Assembly: GCA_030512295.1 (NCBI GenBank)
Contig: JAULSR010000001.1
Coordinates: 8,207,001 to 8,271,000, forward strand
Reading direction: 5' to 3'
DNA length: 64,000 nucleotides
From: Bombardia bombarda
Lineage: Eukaryota; Ascomycota; Sordariomycetes; Sordariales; Lasiosphaeriaceae
Every line of letters begins with the position of its first letter. Within the stretch, counting starts at the first letter, position 1. The notes beneath the pieces are model-generated. The model made no database searches, was not told the origin of the DNA, and saw only the letters and a list, made by a program, of their open reading frames with translations. Below, in pieces: positions 60,301 through 64,000 of the stretch. The translations under genes and the position numbers were made by a program.

Positions 60301-61597
60301 GGTTTCTTGCGTCATCCCTCCTCCTTCTTCTGATTTGGCACACGCTGTTTTATTCGCTGCGCGCAAGTTGACTGGGTGCGGAACGTTCCGAGACTTCAAG
60401 AGGACAAACAGACACATACAGACTTGAAGAATATGCTGTGTAAAATGAAGAAGCAAGTGAGGAACTTTTGTTTTCCTGCTGAGCGCCCTATCCCCCTTTC
60501 AAAAAAAGAAAAGAAAAAGGGGGGAGATCTGGAACGTTCTACCTGACCCCTTTAGTCGCTTCCACGACACGTAGTGTTTGCTTGGCATGGCATTGCTTCT
60601 TTCATTTCTGTCTTTTCAGGAGAGAAAACACAAATATAATGTCTGGCTGGTTGCGTGCTTGCTATCAACATGGGCAGGGAGCTAATTAAAGCACTTCTAC
60701 AGGGCCATAACCCTAGAGCTAACCCTGACTATATGGGCTGAGATCTCCGCTTTCAACCCGCAAAGTCACCTATTCTCGCCCATGATCCGGTATCGGCAGT
60801 TCACATGCTATCATGAGCCCTAGATGTTTTGCTACAAGCGCTAAAGACGAGTGTGTATGTGTGAGCTGACTGACTCTCACAGGTTTTAGAGTGTGCTTCT
60901 CAAGCCTACCTATGTGCGTATAGTCAAACACAGGTGGAGAATCAAACACAGGTGGAGAAGAACTTCTTATTTTTCCCAAAGGAAACCCCGGTGAGCCGAC
61001 GAGTCTCGGCGCCATTTTCTTGCCCCCGAAAACAAAAAGACCACAGGAGCGGGACCCCGCACACGGACCTGGCTCGTGGCACCCACCCCGCAGTGCTTTG
61101 TTCGGGCGGCTAGGTCGGTCCATTTTCTGTTTACCCCCCTTTCAGACTCCTCTTCCCCTGGCGGGATAACCATTTGCCCATTGAAACAAGCCGGCGATGA
61201 GAATGCGCAGCAGTCTCCGTCAGAGTGCAAGTGGTACTTGGTAAATAATGGCGGCTACAGTCGGGTTGCCTGACAGTAACCAACCCCCAGCCCATCATGA
61301 CGAGCCAGCAGCAAGTTCGTTTCTGTCGTCATTTGAAGCCCAGACCGAGCAAACGGCCAACCGCCGGCCGCAACGCAAGAGCGGGCAGACGGGCGCCGTG
61401 TTGATCCATGGGATGGAACTGACAAGGATGGACCTGAACGGGTTTCTGTTTCATTCTTCAGTTTTTGACTAGTAGTAGCTGCATCAATTGTATAGATCTC
61501 TGTTATTTATCCATCTATCATCTCACTTTCGTTCCAATCAATCAATCCACTTTTTTGAGGTATAAACAACAAAACATCCAAACCACCAAGCATCATC
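54313..61597. other. Gene-poor region, right part
   Basis: The first few hundred bases look like leader and promoter of the Cys-rich peptide gene. From there to 61.6 kb there are many short overlapping frames on both strands without motifs, good starts or splice-linked continuity. There is an 18-bp tandem duplication at 60924-60959 and a triple ATGCACC string near 57901. Frames near 59408-59750 and 60011-60456 were considered and not supported. Confidence 0.4.
60924..60959. repeat. 18-bp direct tandem duplication
   Basis: Two identical adjacent 18-base copies beginning TCAAACACAGG. An exact short duplication of this kind usually reflects replication slippage. Confidence 0.9.
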
Positions 61598-62101
61598 ATG
61601 TCTTCCAAGCCTACTTTCAGACTCGTGACGGTCAACACGGCGCCCGAGCGCGCGAAGAGGCTGATCGCCGTTGTCGTCGAGGATATGGCGTACAAGTACA
61701 ACATCATCCACGCTGCCAACGCTGAGAGTGAGTAGCAGTACCCTGTCCGATCATTGCTATGATGAGTCAAAAGACTAAACCCCCGTCTGTAGGCATCGAG
61801 GAGGTGAAGGAGGTAGTTGAGGCTGCCAAGCCTGACGTTCTTGTGAGTATTTCATCATGAACACTCACCCCTACAGTTTCATATACCTGCTGTTTTTGTC
61901 CTTCCTCAATACTGACGGAAATAATAGTTCACCGCCTCCATGTGGACGCCCGAGGAGTCTGACGAGATCATCGCCATCGCCAAGGGCGTCGTCGGCCCGG
62001 ACCTCAAGACTTTTGCCCTCCCCCAGGGCCTGCAGGTCAACAAGGGCCCCGACGCCGTGGTGGACTACATCATCAAGCACCTGCCCGCGCTTTTGGATTA
62101 A
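61598..62101 (+). CDS. Small conserved-looking alpha/beta protein, function unknown
   Basis: Three exons, 61598-61727, 61793-61842 and 61928-62101, give 117 residues. The splice signals are strong (GTGAGT twice) and the frame runs smoothly through both junctions. The start lies in a fungal leader with TATAAAC just upstream. The sequence alternates predicted strands and helices: LIAVVVEDMAYKYNIIHAAN, then SIEEVKEVVEAAKPDVLFTA, then ESDEIIAIAKGVVGP, and it ends DYIIKHLPALLD. It looks like a compact Rossmann-like domain. No signal peptide or membrane segment is present. I do not recognise the family, and no catalytic motif stands out. It converges with the fumarylacetoacetase-family gene. Confidence 0.85.
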
Positions 62102-62632
62102 ATCTCATTTTACTACTGCAGCATTGGTAAAAGGAGCATGCACTCAATTTTTGCTCCCGTCTGAGGGAGGCCCGAATAGACTATCTACCTACCTAGAGAG
62201 GGGGAGAGGCACGGCGGCGCATGTTACTGACTGGCTGGTTGGGCAAGCGGCTTGATATGTTTTAGCTGGCAGGAGTCTGGACATGGGAATGGTGTTTTTA
62301 CTAGCATGCATGCATGAGTTGGTGTTGGATGATAGAAATCACAAAAGAATATTAAAGGATGATCCCATCTTTCTGTGATTGTCGGCTGTGTATTTCTGAG
62401 AATGACATGTCTGATCCCAGGATCCCGTATAGGAAAAGATACCTGCCCCCTTTTTGTGCACGTATTATAATAGCAAACGATCACGTTGGCAGCATGTATG
62501 AGATAGGGGTACTCACAAAGTGTCATCGCCCCTGGCTATGGGCTTTATTTTGTGTCTTTATGTTTCCTTTTCTTTCATTTGTTGTCCTGTCTACCTCTAT
62601 ACATAATGTGCCACACACAGTGAGACAATGCT
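62102..62632. other. Convergent intergenic
   Basis: The 3' flanks of the small protein gene and the FAH-family gene. Nothing else is seen. Confidence 0.5.
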
Positions 62633-63643
62633 TCACTTCTCATTCTCCATAACATTGTACAAGCTCCCGATATGCGGCAGGATCTCGACAACAAACTCGT
62701 CCCCCTCGTGCAGCAGCTCCTTGGGGTTCTTGGCCATGCCGACACCGGCGGGGGTGCCCGTGATGATGACAGTGCCCGCGGGCAGCGTCGTGCCCTGCGA
62801 GCAGAAGCTGACGACCTCGGCGACGGAGAAGATGAGGTCCCTATTCATCGAGTCAGCAAACAATTTCCCAACACATCATACTTCAAAGCAGAAAAGTGAA
62901 AGGGACAAACTCACGTCAACGGACTATCCTGCAACACCTTCCCATTCTTAATCCCCCTCAGCTGCAGATTGCCCGCATCCGTAATCACCTTGCTCGAGAC
63001 CAGCGTCGGGCCCAGCGGACACGCGCCGTCAAACCCCTTGGAATAGCACCACTGCGTCTGCGCAAACTGCGCCGCCCGGCTCGAAATATCATTCGCAGCC
63101 GTATACCCCAGCACATAGTCCAGCGCATCCTCCACCGACACGTTCTTGGTCTCTCTGCCCAACACGATGGCGAGCTCCGACTCGTAGTCGGCCGTGTCGG
63201 TCGCGAGGGTGTGCTTGGGGATGACGGTGGGCGCGGGCCAGGGGTCGCCGAGCGAGGTGGCGGGCTTGAGGAAGAGGGTGGGGATGTCGGGGATGGTCAT
63301 CTTGGCCTCCTCGGCGTGCTTCTTGTAGTTGAGCCCGATGCAGCGGATCGTGCCGACCTCCTGTTGGGTGAGGGGCGAGAGGATGCGGCCGATGACGGCG
63401 ACCTGGCCGGTGGGGGACCCCGGGGCCAGGACCGAGGCGCCGCTGAATACCTTGACCTCGACGTCCTCGCCCTTGCGGACGGCGACGCCAATGTCGAGGG
63501 TGCTGTCGACGGGCTCGCCGAGGAGGACCTGGGAGTCGTCGCCCTTGGGCACGAATCGGACGAGGCCTAGGGGGGGGGGGGTGTTAGCTTGTTGTTTGTG
63601 TGACGATTGTCCGGACATCTGTATGCTTACGCTGGAAAGACAT
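62633..63643 (-). CDS. Fumarylacetoacetate hydrolase family protein (FAHD1/2-like)
   Basis: This metal-dependent hydrolase/decarboxylase fold acts on acylpyruvates, oxaloacetate or related 2-oxo acids. Exons on the minus strand are 63643-63631, 63566-62915 and 62840-62633, giving 290 residues. The first exon is only 13 bases (MSFQ plus one base). FAH signatures are present in order: CIGLNYKKHAEEAK, the metal-binding acidic motif DYESELAIVLGR, GYTAANDISSRAAQ, KGFDGACPLGP and ITGTPAGVGM. The length fits FAHD2/ureidoglycolate-lyase-like members, longer than the 220-residue FAHD1. No tyrosine-degradation genes are nearby, so it is unlikely to be the true fumarylacetoacetase. The first intron ends in a run of 12 C before TAG. 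Confidence 0.93.
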
Positions 63644-63951
63644 GGCTAATAAAGCCTTGTTATTGTGGGAGTGATGTTGTGATGGTGGTTGGACGAGATC
63701 AAGAAGGGGGGTTAGTTATGATGAGGAGAAAAGACAAAAGGACAAAGGACCATCGGGTCTCCCCGCCATGGGCAGCGGGCATCTACATCAGGCTATATTT
63801 ATCGCCGTTCGTCGACAACATTCTTCCGCCCAGACCATGTCCGGTGGTTACTTCCAAGTGCCGGACGGATAACGCAACCAGTCGAGTTGCTGCTTCGTTC
63901 CCGGACCCCCACATTCCCCGCACTCCTCCCCTCTTCTCCTAAACATTGGAG

Positions 63952-64000
63952 ATGGTTCGTGACGATGCAGCTCGTCTCCTGGCCCAAGTGGAGCCCCCTC
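63952..64000 (+). CDS. Possible gene start cut by the window edge
   Basis: An ATG at 63952 opens a frame of 16 codons with no stop before the window ends (MVRDDAARLLAQVEPP). It follows a CT-rich stretch like a fungal leader, and the gene would be divergent from the FAH-family gene. Too short to assign. Confidence 0.25.
   Translation, partial: MVRDDAARLLAQVEPP

Overview
This is nuclear DNA of a filamentous ascomycete (Pezizomycotina, most likely Sordariomycetes). The evidence is genes with many short introns (about 50-120 nt, GTRNGT donors, CTAAC-like branch sites), fungus-specific families (SUN/GH132 wall protein, GATA siderophore repressor with a Cys-rich linker, Mdv1, Mak32-like kinase, TVP15), GC-rich exons beside less GC-rich spacers, and a Tc1-type transposon whose stop codons look like repeat-induced point mutation. 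Genus and species cannot be fixed from sequence alone.

Layout. 0.2-5.7 kb: RAD6/UBC2 (-), a mitochondrial acetyl-CoA acetyltransferase (+) and a PCI-domain CSN12/Thp1-like gene (+) with an apparent one-base frameshift. 7.6-9.1 kb: a SUN-family secreted wall protein (-). 10.6-12.0 kb: a complete but dead DD34E transposon with 28-bp inverted repeats. 12.5-13.7 kb: an APH-like kinase (-). 17.2-27.3 kb is gene-dense: the GATA iron regulator SRE (+), TVP15 (+), BCP1 (+), chorismate mutase (-) and the mitochondrial fission adaptor MDV1 (+). 29.3-40.4 kb: an aldo-keto reductase (+), cyclase-associated protein (-), a Mak32-like PfkB protein (+) and MCM3 (-). 44.7-49.5 kb: a class III aminotransferase (+) and the exocyst subunit EXO70 (+). 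49.5-61.6 kb is a 12-kb stretch in which the only gene I can propose is a 40-residue Cys-rich peptide (-). 61.6-63.6 kb: a small unrecognised protein (+) and a fumarylacetoacetase-family hydrolase (-), with a possible gene start at the right edge.

The genes are mostly independent housekeeping functions (DNA replication and repair, secretion and Golgi, actin, mitochondrial division, aromatic amino acid synthesis, iron homeostasis), not a pathway cluster. No biosynthetic cluster, tRNA, rRNA or CRISPR array was seen. The most interesting signals are the 40-residue Cys-rich ORF in the gene desert, a phased ACGCG cluster upstream of MCM3, iron-regulator-type motifs far upstream of SRE, and the frame-preserving decay of the transposon. 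Exon boundaries were read by eye from splice signals and reading-frame continuity.
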